Positions 24,482 to 33,706 of a DNA stretch of 64,000 nt are shown here, one piece after another. The notes below the pieces were generated by a model. That model was not told where the DNA came from. It worked only from the letters and a program-made list of their open reading frames with translations, and did not search any database. The DNA is from Flemingiibacterium sp964603455. Its GTDB lineage: Bacteria > Bacillota > Clostridia > Oscillospirales > CAG-272. Both the position numbers and the translations under genes were made by a program. The stretch spans positions 18,090 to 82,089 of the forward strand of contig CAZRVL010000002.1 in assembly GCA_964603455.1 (NCBI GenBank). Reading direction: 5' to 3'. Position 1 is the first letter of the stretch; each line of letters begins with the position of its first letter.

Positions 24482-26962
24482 TTAATTTCTTCCGACAATG
24501 AGCGTCTTTATCTCATACGGCTCAAAGTTAAGAGACTCGGTATGCTTCAATTCTGTTTCATCAAGCGAGCTTTCAAATGACGGAAGATCAGATTTAAATA
24601 CGGTCGATATTTTTTCATTTGTCGGGTTATAAAGACGAACGATCATTCCGCTACCGTTTTCTTCAGGCTTTATCACGCTTACAAGTATACGCTTGTCATT
24701 TAAAGACATAAAGCTTCTTTCGGGAATATTTGAGAAGATCACATTGAGCTTAGCGAAATTTTTCTGTATCGAGATAAGCTCAGTTTTTTCGCAGCCTATC
24801 GCAAATGCGTATGAAAAGCTCATTTTTCCGATAAGCTTTGCATATTCCGCTTCGGGCTGATGGAACATTTTTCCAACACTTCTGAACATAGTCATCGAGA
24901 TCGTTCCGTCAGGATATACTCCGCCCTCGTGGAAGCCTTCCGCTCCGACAAAAGCAACATCTTCCGTTCCGACTATTCCGGTGGTATTCTTTTCACAAAA
25001 TTCAACCTCTCGACCGGCATAGCCTTCGGCACTTGAACCGCGTTCACGTTCGACAAAGCAGAATGCCTGAGACGCATACTGCCTGTCACCGACAATATCA
25101 GTCGGAAAGATAACTCTAAGTCGGTGTTCTCCGACCTTGTTATCCACAGTTGTGTGGAATTCTACGAAATGCTGTCCCTTTCTCAATGTTACCTCGCTGA
25201 CTATATCCATCTCCTCATAAACATTTGAACGATCCTTTTTGTATTTATCGATCTTTGTCGGTATCTCCATAGTTCTGGTGATCCTGAGAGTATTTGCAAG
25301 CTCACCGAAATGTATAGCTTCGATCCTTACATCCTTTGTTGATATGACACGTGCCTCATCAAAGGCCGCGCCCTCATGAAACCATCCGTTGCCCGAATCT
25401 GCATCATCTATAAAATCATTAAGCCGCTCGAAGCATCTTCCGCTCGCTTTTTCGGTTATATTAAGCGTTCCGTCATGATTTACCTCTACACGTAAAAATT
25501 CATTTTCGATCATACGGCGTTCGGGATGCTTCGGAGGCACGGCTTTTCGCTCATTGCATGGCTCTGCTGTAAAGGTCGTAAAGCCAAACGGGATCAGCTT
25601 TATATCCGCCGCTATCGTATAACGATCTACCTTTACCGCATCCTGACGAATATATGCTTCGACACCGCGCTTTATCTTTAATATTTGATACGGTATCTCG
25701 TTCCCGCATGAATCACGCAGAGTAAACAGATTATAGCTCTGATACCCCACATTGTCTCCATATACCGAAGCCCACGGTATTGGAAAATCAATGTCAAATA
25801 CCGCAACACCGTCACGATTGTGAATATCTGTATTTACAACGCTGAACGCAAGACCGCGTTCAAACTTAGAACCGAGCTTTGCAGCCGCTTTGGATTTAAA
25901 TTCTTCGTTTATGACTCCGCCTATAGCCATAGCTTGATTGAATCTGTAGGGCATATCCTCATGCACCGCATCTATAGAACAGCCGCATATCGAATCATGC
26001 GGATGATTCTTTAAAAGATACCTTCGCGCTATATCAAAGAATTTACGCTTTCCGTTCATGATACCGCAAAGCTCGCCCATCATGATCAACGCACCGGTTT
26101 CAAGCCAAAGCATATTTTCTGTGCGATCATTCAGCTGCTTCAGCGGATAGTATGAAGATATTGAACCGGTAACAACTCGGAAATCCGGCTTATGCGCAGT
26201 TTCAATAAGCTCACCGCATACAACTTCAAGCTCATCCTTATTCACAAGCTCCGAAAGCTTTTCAAATCCGCCGATTTCATATCCGCATTTTTTGACCAGT
26301 CTTGCAAATTCAAATGTATCTTTGCTTATAGTCGCATGGTCATCCGAATAATTTATAACCGCGAGATCTCCTTTAAGACGTTCTGCAAGAAAATTTTCCT
26401 TGTCCTCAGCTCTGTCGAAACTGCGCTTAAAATTCGCATAATTATCCTTGCAGACAACGCATTCGCTCCCGTCAGGTGAACGCCACAAGAATTTTGTTCC
26501 GTTCGGAAGTCTCGTTATTCCGCGTCCGAGATATACACCATCAATACCGAAGCCGTTAAATATCTGTGGAAGCTGAGCTATATGACCGAACATATCACAT
26601 ACATATCCGAATTTCCAAGGTCTGACACCAAACTCATGCGCTATGTTGTGTCCGACCAAAAGATTTTCCACAAGTCCTTCGCCCGATACAATTATCTCGT
26701 CAGGCATTACATACCACGGACCTATCTTTATTTTTCCTTCTACTATGAGCTTTTCAAGTCGTGGGCGATTCTCGGCACGTATTTCGAGATAATCCTCCAA
26801 AACTATCGTTTGTCCATCGAAAACAAATTCCGGTATATCGCCGTTTTCAAGTGCATCGAGCAGATCATCAGTCATTTCAACAAGATAATAACGAAAGCCC
26901 TGGAACTGACGATACCATTCGCGATCCCAGTGTGCGCTTATTTGACAGAGAAGCTGTTTCAT
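24482..26962 (-). CDS. Alpha-mannosidase, GH38
   Basis: Retaining exo-alpha-mannosidase acting on host or yeast mannans, zinc dependent. The N-terminal barrel shows HWDREW (His and Asp zinc ligands) at residues 11-16, and the nucleophile is expected in the FGYVCDMFGH segment. The three-helix bundle contains NHPHDSICGCSID, here a zinc-binding His-Asp. A large beta-domain follows to residue 826. No signal peptide, so cytoplasmic or exported by another route. The ribosome binding site GAAAGGA precedes ATG 26962. No clear SigA promoter was found in the 150 bases upstream. The truncated gene at the start of the window encodes a second GH38. Confidence 0.95.
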   Translation of the reverse strand: MKQLLCQISAHWDREWYRQFQGFRYYLVEMTDDLLDALENGDIPEFVFDGQTIVLEDYLEIRAENRPRLEKLIVEGKIKIGPWYVMPDEIIVSGEGLVENLLVGHNIAHEFGVRPWKFGYVCDMFGHIAQLPQIFNGFGIDGVYLGRGITRLPNGTKFLWRSPDGSECVVCKDNYANFKRSFDRAEDKENFLAERLKGDLAVINYSDDHATISKDTFEFARLVKKCGYEIGGFEKLSELVNKDELEVVCGELIETAHKPDFRVVTGSISSYYPLKQLNDRTENMLWLETGALIMMGELCGIMNGKRKFFDIARRYLLKNHPHDSICGCSIDAVHEDMPYRFNQAMAIGGVINEEFKSKAAAKLGSKFERGLAFSVVNTDIHNRDGVAVFDIDFPIPWASVYGDNVGYQSYNLFTLRDSCGNEIPYQILKIKRGVEAYIRQDAVKVDRYTIAADIKLIPFGFTTFTAEPCNERKAVPPKHPERRMIENEFLRVEVNHDGTLNITEKASGRCFERLNDFIDDADSGNGWFHEGAAFDEARVISTKDVRIEAIHFGELANTLRITRTMEIPTKIDKYKKDRSNVYEEMDIVSEVTLRKGQHFVEFHTTVDNKVGEHRLRVIFPTDIVGDRQYASQAFCFVERERGSSAEGYAGREVEFCEKNTTGIVGTEDVAFVGAEGFHEGGVYPDGTISMTMFRSVGKMFHQPEAEYAKLIGKMSFSYAFAIGCEKTELISIQKNFAKLNVIFSNIPERSFMSLNDKRILVSVIKPEENGSGMIVRLYNPTNEKISTVFKSDLPSFESSLDETELKHTESLNFEPYEIKTLIVGRN

Positions 26963-27111
26963 TTTTGTTTTTCCTTTCTAAAACGGAAGTTCATTTCTTT
27001 TAATATAAAGGCAATTTCAGCCATGAATATGCTCCGGCAAGCAGTGCTCGAACAATATAAAAGCCGCACCGAAAAAACTCAGGAGCGGCACAATGAAAAA
27101 GTGTTTTTTGA

Positions 27112-27975
27112 TTATCTCTTCTTTTTTGCAATAACGACTGCCGAAGCTGCCGATACAGCCGCAACTACTGTGATAGCTGTCATGTCAGCTGTCTGAGCTG
27201 CAACTGGAGCAACAGGAGTTTCTATCGCATCCGAGAGAGTTACAAGTGCGTGATATGTCGCATTCTTTCCTGTAGCAGTTCCCTGAGACCATTCTACAGC
27301 ACCGCGGTCGGCAGAGCTGGTAGCAACATTGAGGCAGAGGTTGAGACGTATCTTATCGCCCTTTTTAAGCGAATCAACACCGAACAGTTCTGCGGGAAGT
27401 GCGATTTCATAGGTCGTAACACCGTCATCTGTGACACATACGAAGTCTTTTCCGTCAGTATCTGCATTCCATCCGGTATTGTAGGCATCAGTCCAGAGCT
27501 TATAGATAAGCTCATCGTTATCGCTTCTGCGTGCGATACCAAGCTCGGTACGATTTGTGGGAACGGTCTCATCACCCTTAGCCGTACCGATCTGAAGCGA
27601 ATGCTGCTGCCACATATCGTCCGGAGAAGATGTCTGAACATATTCCGGATTCCGGAGTATCTACGACTACCGCAACATATACCTTGTCCTCGGAATAGGA
27701 GGCATAGAGCTTGAGTCCATTTGCTATCTCAACATTTTTTGCAAGGCGTTCGTCTGTAGTTCCGCTGACTCGAAGATCATCGGAAGTAAATGCAATCTCC
27801 TGATACTCATACTTTCCGATCTTACCGTCAAAAGTCGGTTTCTGAGAGGAAATCCCCGCAATAGTCGTAGTGACAGTCTTGGAATTGCTACCCTCATTTG
27901 CGGCAGCAAAAGTCGGAATAGCGAAGGCTGCAAGCATTACAGCCATAGACATAGCACCTGAGAGTATTCTTTTCA
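27112..27975 (-). pseudogene. Secreted surface protein with CBM9-like domain, frameshifted by 7-bp duplication
   Basis: Two overlapping minus-strand frames are halves of one protein. The first (from ATG 27975, AAAGGTGG upstream) has a signal peptide MKRILSGAMSMAVMLAAFA and the sequence up to VVVDTPE. The second carries YVQTSSPDDMWQQHSLQI and the rest of a carbohydrate-binding CBM9/DOMON-like beta-sandwich, ending in a C-terminal membrane anchor. The frame is lost at a direct duplication TTCCGGA TTCCGGA (27643-27656). With one copy the sequence reads DTPEYVQTSSPDD without break, about 280 residues. The tail AAQTADM, hydrophobic stretch and KKKR resemble a cell-wall sorting signal. It may be a pseudogene, a phase-variable gene or an assembly error. 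Confidence 0.8.
27643..27656. repeat. 7-bp tandem duplication (TTCCGGA x2) causing frameshift
   Basis: Two adjacent perfect copies, 27643-27649 and 27650-27656, within the surface-protein gene. Removing one copy restores a single reading frame with a family-like sequence across the joint. Confidence 0.85.
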
Positions 27976-28111
27976 TGATATAAGTCCACCTTTTTAAAGT
28001 GAGCGCGCTTATTGTTTTGCCGGCATAAACAGTATACCATATTTTGACTGCCAAAGTCAATACAAAATTAGGACCACTTTAAATACATCAAGTCTCTTTT
28101 CAAACATTTCC

Positions 28112-28140
28112 TTGACAATTCGGATAAAATATAGTATAAT
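28112..28140 (+). promoter_or_regulatory. SigA-type promoter of AraC-family gene
   Basis: TTGACA (28112-28117), a 17-base spacer, TATAAT (28135-28140), 44 bases before the start codon. Confidence 0.82.
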
Positions 28141-28183
28141 TACTATATCAGACGCATTTCTGCCGAAGGGAGAGTATGTTTAA

Positions 28184-29062
28184 ATGTGTACATCAAAAAT
28201 CGAGCTATCAAATATCGAGCTCAGGCTCGGAGACTATATAATATATTTAAACCATTTGGGACACGCAGAACCAAGAAAGCCGTGGCATATCACACCTCAT
28301 GTCCACACTTTGTATGAGATACATTGTATAAGCATGGGAACAGGCATACTCTACACTCCTTCAGAACGCTTCGAGATGTCAGCCGGAACTACTTGCATGA
28401 CAGGACCGGGTATATATCACGGTCAGACATCCGAGATAGAGGGCTCTATGGATGAATACTGTCTCAGATTCACGATAGAGCATTCACCGACAGTCGGTGC
28501 TGATGATTCCGAAAACAAACTGATCGAATCTATTGCCGCGCATCCGTTCTTTATAACCAAAGATAACATAGGCTGTCTTTCACTGATAAAGAATATGCTT
28601 GATGAATCCTATGCACAGCTTCCAGGCTTCAAAATGAAGCTGATATGCCTTTTCGGCGAATTTTTGATAAATATTGGAAGATTTTGCGAAGGGGCTGTGA
28701 CCTCCGAACGGATAATTCAACCTCTGATCGAGATCGGCGAGATCGATCTAAAATCCAAGCTCGACACATATTTTTTCTTTTACGATGATCCCATACCGAT
28801 AGAAAAAATAATATCGGATATGCACATAACTCGCCGTCATTTCAGTCGGCTAATGCAAAAATACTACGGAATGTCATACATGGAAAAGATCACCGAGCTC
28901 AGAATAAACTATGCAAAGCAGCTTTTGATCTCATCAAATGAATCTATAGCAAGCATTGCTGAGCAGATCGGATACGGAACACAGCAACAGTTTATACAAA
29001 AATTCAAATTAATTACCGGTATGACACCAAAGGAATATCGCCAAAACAGATCCGAAAAATAA
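28184..29062 (+). CDS. AraC-family transcriptional regulator
   Basis: A 292-residue regulator. The N-terminal half is a cupin-like sensor (PRKPWHITPHVHTLYEIHCI, split at HVH/TLY; then TCMTGPGIYHGQ). The C-terminal 100 residues are the double helix-turn-helix (IISDMHITRRHFSRLMQK, then SIASIAEQIGYGTQQQFIQKFK and GMTPKEYR). Such proteins bind DNA in response to sugars or similar ligands. It is convergent with the lipoprotein gene at 29104 and divergent from the frameshifted surface protein. Either could be a target. Ribosome binding site AAGGGAGAG. Confidence 0.92.
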   Translation: MCTSKIELSNIELRLGDYIIYLNHLGHAEPRKPWHITPHVHTLYEIHCISMGTGILYTPSERFEMSAGTTCMTGPGIYHGQTSEIEGSMDEYCLRFTIEHSPTVGADDSENKLIESIAAHPFFITKDNIGCLSLIKNMLDESYAQLPGFKMKLICLFGEFLINIGRFCEGAVTSERIIQPLIEIGEIDLKSKLDTYFFFYDDPIPIEKIISDMHITRRHFSRLMQKYYGMSYMEKITELRINYAKQLLISSNESIASIAEQIGYGTQQQFIQKFKLITGMTPKEYRQNRSEK

Positions 29063-29064
29063 AA

Positions 29065-29106
29065 AACACTTTCCGTTGCAAATTCTTCGGAAAGTGTGTT
29101 TTTTTA
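29065..29106. terminator. Bidirectional terminator between AraC gene and solute-binding lipoprotein gene
   Basis: CACTTTCCG pairs with CGGAAAGTG, flanked by A6 on the left and T7 on the right, giving a terminator usable on both strands. Confidence 0.88.
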
Positions 29107-30561
29107 TTTGTCTTGAATATTTGTTACGGTTTTTTCGATAGCCGCTTCTATCACAGACTTGTTGGAAGCTATTATGCTCGAAACATCATTGCCCTTTTCC
29201 ATTCCGTCTCGAATAGCCGAAACGATACCGCCCCACTGATAAAGGTCGCAGTTGTCAAGCACGAAGTTATTTACGATTATATCGAGCATCTCTGACGATT
29301 CCGCGTCACGAAGCATCTTACCGTTGAGCACGGTCTCATAATAAGGTGTTACTATAAAATCATGTGAAGCTTCCGCAAGAGCCTCTATAATGAAGCCTGT
29401 ACGATCGGGATTAGAGTTGTTCTTAGCGACTACTATCGGGCTGAGACACCATCCGTCAACGAACTGAATATATTCTTCCTGCTCCTCGTTATATTTCGGA
29501 AGCGGAAGCAGTCCGAAATCAACGTCATAGTTTCTGAGCTTTTTTGCAGTATTGATAACTTCTGTATAGAAAAGCGAACGTTCTTCATAGAACATTTTCA
29601 GGACATCATCATCTGCACCGTAATAATAAACGTTGCTGTCAGATATTGTATCACGTATCTTTGTGTATATATTTGTAAAGCGTTCGGTATCGAGACTGAA
29701 TTCGGGAATGCCATCCTTATTATTCTTAGACGAGATCTCGCCGAAAGCATACATAAACACAGTTCCGCCTATCGACTTCTGCCATCCGAGACCGTATTGG
29801 TCATCTACAGTCATCTTTGTATCACCGTTAATATCATCGGATGCCGCAGAAGCCATCTCATTGAGCTTATCAAATGTCCATGCTCCGTTTTTCACGAGCT
29901 CATACGGATTTTCGAGATTGTACTTACTGAGCAGCGTTTTGTTGAACATAAAGTGTCTTACAGCGTCATATGAGTTTGTAGAGACCGCACCTGCCGCATA
30001 GAATAATTTTCCGTCTATTTCAAGTGAATCGGAAAACATCTTATTCCAGCAAGCATTGTCAAGATCGAGATACTCAAGCTCCTTAAGATCATAGAGCAGA
30101 CCTTGAGTTGCAGCCGAACCTGCTGTTCTTCCCATCGGGAAGAATGCGTCATAGGTATCATCGCCGGCAAGAATGAATGTTGAAAGCTCACTGCACGAAG
30201 CATCCGCCGAATAACCTGCGTTTATAGTGAAGCCATAGTTGTCTTCGAGCCAAATATTTCGGCTGTAAACAGCATCATTCAATACTTCGCCGTTCTGTTC
30301 CTCAGCTATGAGGTCATGTATAGTCCAACTCGAAGACGGTTCGCGGAGAAGAACATTAAATTCATATCCATCGAGTCCGAGTTCAGTTTTTAGCTCCGGA
30401 GTGAGCTTTGACAAAATTCCGGTATCAGATGATTCGACTGCAGTAGTATCTGATGAATTTGAGTCGGTAGAGTCATTATTTTTTCCGCTTTCAGTGCCGC
30501 ATGAGATTTGCGACAAAATAAGTGCAGACAAAATCGCAATTGATAAAACGCGCTTTTTCAT
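29104..30561 (-). CDS. Extracellular solute-binding lipoprotein (orphan), copy 1
   Basis: Cluster-B-like ABC solute-binding protein of 485 residues, anchored outside the cell by a lipid. The signal peptide ends in the lipobox LSQISC (cysteine at about 22), followed by a Ser/Asp/Asn-rich linker. The family core includes GEVLNDAVYSRN, DLKELEYLDL and GAWTFDKLNEM. SDDINGDTKMTVDDQYG has a dockerin/EF-hand-like Asp-Asn-Asp pattern. Start 30561 is fixed by GGAGG five bases upstream; an ATG at 30603 is too far. A TATAAT with TGTGC extension is at about 30591. There are no permease or ATPase genes next to it. Three paralogues lie in this window. Confidence 0.9.
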   Translation of the reverse strand: MKKRVLSIAILSALILSQISCGTESGKNNDSTDSNSSDTTAVESSDTGILSKLTPELKTELGLDGYEFNVLLREPSSSWTIHDLIAEEQNGEVLNDAVYSRNIWLEDNYGFTINAGYSADASCSELSTFILAGDDTYDAFFPMGRTAGSAATQGLLYDLKELEYLDLDNACWNKMFSDSLEIDGKLFYAAGAVSTNSYDAVRHFMFNKTLLSKYNLENPYELVKNGAWTFDKLNEMASAASDDINGDTKMTVDDQYGLGWQKSIGGTVFMYAFGEISSKNNKDGIPEFSLDTERFTNIYTKIRDTISDSNVYYYGADDDVLKMFYEERSLFYTEVINTAKKLRNYDVDFGLLPLPKYNEEQEEYIQFVDGWCLSPIVVAKNNSNPDRTGFIIEALAEASHDFIVTPYYETVLNGKMLRDAESSEMLDIIVNNFVLDNCDLYQWGGIVSAIRDGMEKGNDVSSIIASNKSVIEAAIEKTVTNIQDK

Positions 30562-30692
30562 AAAAACCTCCAAAAGTTTAGTTGTTTCTATTATAGCACA
30601 CATATGTGGCTAAATAATGTTTTTTTTTTGCCATTTGGAAACTTTTTATGAATAATGCATTAATATCGTGAATTTATCTGCACTTGATGTTT

Positions 30693-31757
30693 TTACTTAA
30701 TATCTACAGACTTGCCGGTTCTTGCGGATTCATAAAGTCCTTCAAGTATCTTCATGATGACCACACCGTCCTCGGCAGGAGACATACACTTCGTACCGTT
30801 CAGGCAGCAGTCAACGAAGTGATCTATTTCAGCCTGGAAGCAGTCCTTATGACCACCCCAAGTGTTTCTGTCCTGAAGATATACATCGGTCATGAAGCCG
30901 TTCATTTCGGAATACAGCTTCATCGAATCGAGGTTTATGCCACCCTTTGTGCCGTAAATACTACGCTCGTTGCGAGTTTCGCCGTTGAGCGCATATGAAG
31001 TCTCAAGCAGAGTCGAAGCACCGTTTGCATAGCGTATTATGCCTACTGCATTTGACTCTACATTACACTTATCGGTCTTAGGATCTGCACCTTCAGGATG
31101 CCAGCCCACGCTCGTCTTAAGCTCTGCGCGCTCTTTATGAAGAAGATCGGATGTAACGGCATATACCGATACAGGCTCAGGATTTCCCATAAGGTAGCGT
31201 GTAAGATCGAGAGGATGAACTCCTATATCAATTATAGGACCGCCGCCCGAACGCTCTTTATCGCAGAACCAACCGCCGGGATTTCCGTTACGACGCACAT
31301 ATGTAGCCTTTGCATAATATATATCACCGAGGTAGCCGTTGTCAATGAAATCCTTTGCTATTCTTGCTTCGTCCGAGAAACGTGTTACAAAGCCGAGCAT
31401 AAGGAGCTTGCCGTTCTTCTTTGAAGCTGCGAGCATAGCTTCACCTTCTGCTGCGGTCATAGCCATCGGCTTTTCGCAAAGCACATCGAGTCCGGCATTG
31501 AGAGCCGCGATAGTGCATTCAGCATGAGCGCAGTTCCAGACACAGACATCTGCCGCATCAAGCTCGACATCAGCCAGCATAGCTTCAACGCTCGGATAAC
31601 GTTTTTCGATACCATATTCGTTTGCGGTACGATTGCAGCGATCAAAATCTATATCGCAAACAGCTGCGATCTCAACATTAGGATTGTTTCTATATGCGTT
31701 AAGGTGTGAGTGAGCGATATTGCCCGCACCTATAAGACCTATTCTGAGTTTTTTCAT
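30693..31757 (-). CDS. Gfo/Idh/MocA-family oxidoreductase
   Basis: NAD(P)-dependent sugar or inositol dehydrogenase family, cytoplasmic. The Rossmann fold is at the start (RIGLIGAGNIAHSHLNAY), the conserved LCEKPMAMT lies near residue 95, and the catalytic-domain segment GGPIIDIGVHPLDLTRYL has the expected Asp and His. 354 residues is normal. It follows the isomerase/epimerase gene by 47 bases on the same strand. The two probably act in sequence on one sugar, as is common for this pair. Confidence 0.93.
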   Translation of the reverse strand: MKKLRIGLIGAGNIAHSHLNAYRNNPNVEIAAVCDIDFDRCNRTANEYGIEKRYPSVEAMLADVELDAADVCVWNCAHAECTIAALNAGLDVLCEKPMAMTAAEGEAMLAASKKNGKLLMLGFVTRFSDEARIAKDFIDNGYLGDIYYAKATYVRRNGNPGGWFCDKERSGGGPIIDIGVHPLDLTRYLMGNPEPVSVYAVTSDLLHKERAELKTSVGWHPEGADPKTDKCNVESNAVGIIRYANGASTLLETSYALNGETRNERSIYGTKGGINLDSMKLYSEMNGFMTDVYLQDRNTWGGHKDCFQAEIDHFVDCCLNGTKCMSPAEDGVVIMKILEGLYESARTGKSVDIK

Positions 31758-31804
31758 TATCTTTGCCTTTCAAAGGAGCTTGATCGATATTTGTACGATA
31801 AAGC

Positions 31805-32659
31805 TTATTTGTTGATTATAGAACGAAGGAAGCTTGCAGCCATTTCGATGTCGCCTGCCGGATCGGGGCCGACTTCGCGCTCAATGGTGAGATAGCCCTT
31901 ATAGCCGATCTCTTCAAGTGCCGCAAGATATTTCGGGAAATCGACCGAACCTGTTCCGAGCGGAACTTCTTCGAAATACTTGATGCCCTGAAATTCTTCG
32001 GGAACTGGATGTACTACACCGTAGATGTAGTCGGGATTTCCCTTTACAAGCATCTTGCCATCCTTTGCATGTGTATGGACGATGTAATCCTTAAGATTGT
32101 GGACTGCAACTACCGGATCGTCACCTGTTACCATTACGAGGTTTGCCGGGTCGAGGTTTACAGCAACACCGGTAGAGCCGAGACCATCGAGGAAGTTTTT
32201 GAGTGTTGCAGAGGTTTCCGGACCTGTTTCTATCGCAAAGTGCGAACCGAGGCTGTCGGCATATACCGCAAGCTCATGACAAGCTTCCTGCATGATCTTA
32301 TATCTCTCATGCTCGGGATCATTCGGAACTACTCCAATATGAGTGGTAACTATGTCGCATTCGAGTTCCTTTGCGAGATCGAGTATGCGCTTTGATTTCT
32401 CGATAAGCTGAGGATTAAGCTCTGCGTTTCCGAAGCCGTGACCGAGGTCGCCGCACAATGCGGAGAACTTAAGTCCGCAGTCCTTTACATAATTGAGCAG
32501 ATCGCGAGCCTTGTCACCCGAAAGATTTTCGGGAGCATTCTCACCGCCGGTCGCATACATCTGAAGACCTTCAAGTCCTATATCAGCAGCCTTTTTTATT
32601 GCTTCGCGAGTGGGAAGACGGAAGGATTCTACCATTCCGCCGATCGGGAATTTATACAT
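31805..32659 (-). CDS. Sugar phosphate isomerase/epimerase (xylose isomerase-like TIM barrel)
   Basis: A 284-residue member of the AP-endonuclease-2/xylose-isomerase-like barrel family. Metal-site segments expected are CDIVTTHIGV, HFAIETGPE, NLDPANL, VHTHAKDG and YLTIEREVG. Substrate is probably a sugar or inositol derivative; the sequence does not say which. First gene of an operon with the oxidoreductase, transcribed from a promoter shared back-to-back with the AraC gene at 32812. Ribosome binding site AAGGAGA. Confidence 0.9.
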   Translation of the reverse strand: MYKFPIGGMVESFRLPTREAIKKAADIGLEGLQMYATGGENAPENLSGDKARDLLNYVKDCGLKFSALCGDLGHGFGNAELNPQLIEKSKRILDLAKELECDIVTTHIGVVPNDPEHERYKIMQEACHELAVYADSLGSHFAIETGPETSATLKNFLDGLGSTGVAVNLDPANLVMVTGDDPVVAVHNLKDYIVHTHAKDGKMLVKGNPDYIYGVVHPVPEEFQGIKYFEEVPLGTGSVDFPKYLAALEEIGYKGYLTIEREVGPDPAGDIEMAASFLRSIINK

Positions 32660-32714
32660 AATAATTTCTCCTTATAAATATATTGCTTTTATTGTAAATT
32701 TTCTGATTTTTCAC

Positions 32715-32762
32715 TTGCTTTTTTCTCAACTTTATTATATAATATTATCAGATTTTTTTCAA
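32715..32762. promoter_or_regulatory. Symmetric divergent promoter (shared -10 palindrome)
   Basis: The palindrome ATTATATAAT (32734-32743) gives a TATAAT on both strands. On the plus strand TTGCTT (32715-32720) lies 17 bases before TATAAT 32738-32743, serving the AraC gene. On the minus strand TTGAAA (32757-32762) lies 17 bases before TATAAT 32734-32739, serving the isomerase operon. The two -10 elements overlap by two bases, so the promoters exclude each other. Confidence 0.78.
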
Positions 32763-32811
32763 TAGTATATATTGCCGAACTTTAACACAATATTGCTCAA
32801 GCGGAGAATTT

Positions 32812-33630
32812 ATGGAAAACATCAGATACGAAAAGCACGTAGTCCCCGACCCAGCGAGACCGTACATTTATCATAAGGCTACAGAAAAAATATATTTTCT
32901 GCCGCATTGGCATGAAAATATCGAGATATTGTATTTTCACACCGAAGGAAGTGTTGTCTGCGACCGAGAGCTGTACAGCGTACATAAGCACGACATAGCC
33001 ATATTCGGTTCAAATTCACTCCATTCGATTCCAAAGGAAGCTGCGGCTGAATATGACTGTCTAATAGTTGACTGCGGATTTTTGGCAGAAAACAATATCG
33101 ATGCGCTGAATCTGACCTTCGAATGTGTGATAAGCAGCCATGAAGCAGCTGAATTATTTCAAGAGGCAGCAAAAGAAATAACCGACAGCATCAAGCCATT
33201 CAAGGCAGCTGCAACAAAGACAGCGATACTTTCGCTTATGGTATTTTTGTGCCGCGGTTGGGCAAGATCCCGTACAATGCAAATATCAAGCGAACGTGCA
33301 AATGGTGCAGTACGCCGCGCTATCGGGTATATAAATTCAAATCTTTCAAAGCCGATGACCATAGATGAGATAGCCGACAATGTTATGGTGAGCAAATATT
33401 ATTTCTGCCGTGAATTTCGACGCGAAACAGGCTACACAGTCATACGATATATAAACTATCTGCGTTGCCGCGAAGCCGAACGTCTGCTCAGAAACGGGCA
33501 GGCAACAGTCAGTGAGATTGCAAGGTCGCTCGGATATGACAACCTGTCTTATTTCACAAGAACCTTCAAAAGCATAACCGGAAAAACTCCCAGCGAGCTG
33601 AGAGAAATATTTCCGGAAAATGAACTGTAA
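32812..33630 (+). CDS. AraC-family transcriptional regulator (divergent from sugar operon)
   Basis: A 272-residue AraC regulator. The N-terminal cupin region contains FLPHWHENIEILYFHTEG; the C-terminal domain has MTIDEIADNVMVSKYYFCRE and TVSEIARSLGYDNLSYFTRT, then GKTPSELR. It is transcribed divergently from the isomerase/oxidoreductase operon through overlapping promoters, so that operon is its likely target. The SGNH hydrolase and GDPD genes follow on the same strand, with their own promoter. Ribosome binding site CGGAGA. Confidence 0.93.
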   Translation: MENIRYEKHVVPDPARPYIYHKATEKIYFLPHWHENIEILYFHTEGSVVCDRELYSVHKHDIAIFGSNSLHSIPKEAAAEYDCLIVDCGFLAENNIDALNLTFECVISSHEAAELFQEAAKEITDSIKPFKAAATKTAILSLMVFLCRGWARSRTMQISSERANGAVRRAIGYINSNLSKPMTIDEIADNVMVSKYYFCREFRRETGYTVIRYINYLRCREAERLLRNGQATVSEIARSLGYDNLSYFTRTFKSITGKTPSELREIFPENEL

Positions 33631-33646
33631 TTTTTTGTTATTTCTA

Positions 33647-33675
33647 TTGACAAAATCAGTCAGATAATGTATAAT
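33647..33675 (+). promoter_or_regulatory. SigA-type promoter of SGNH hydrolase gene
   Basis: TTGACA (33647-33652), 17-base spacer, TATAAT (33670-33675), about 32 bases before the start codon. Confidence 0.85.
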
Positions 33676-33706
33676 ATAGCTGTAAAATAATCGGAGAATT
33701 TTTTAT

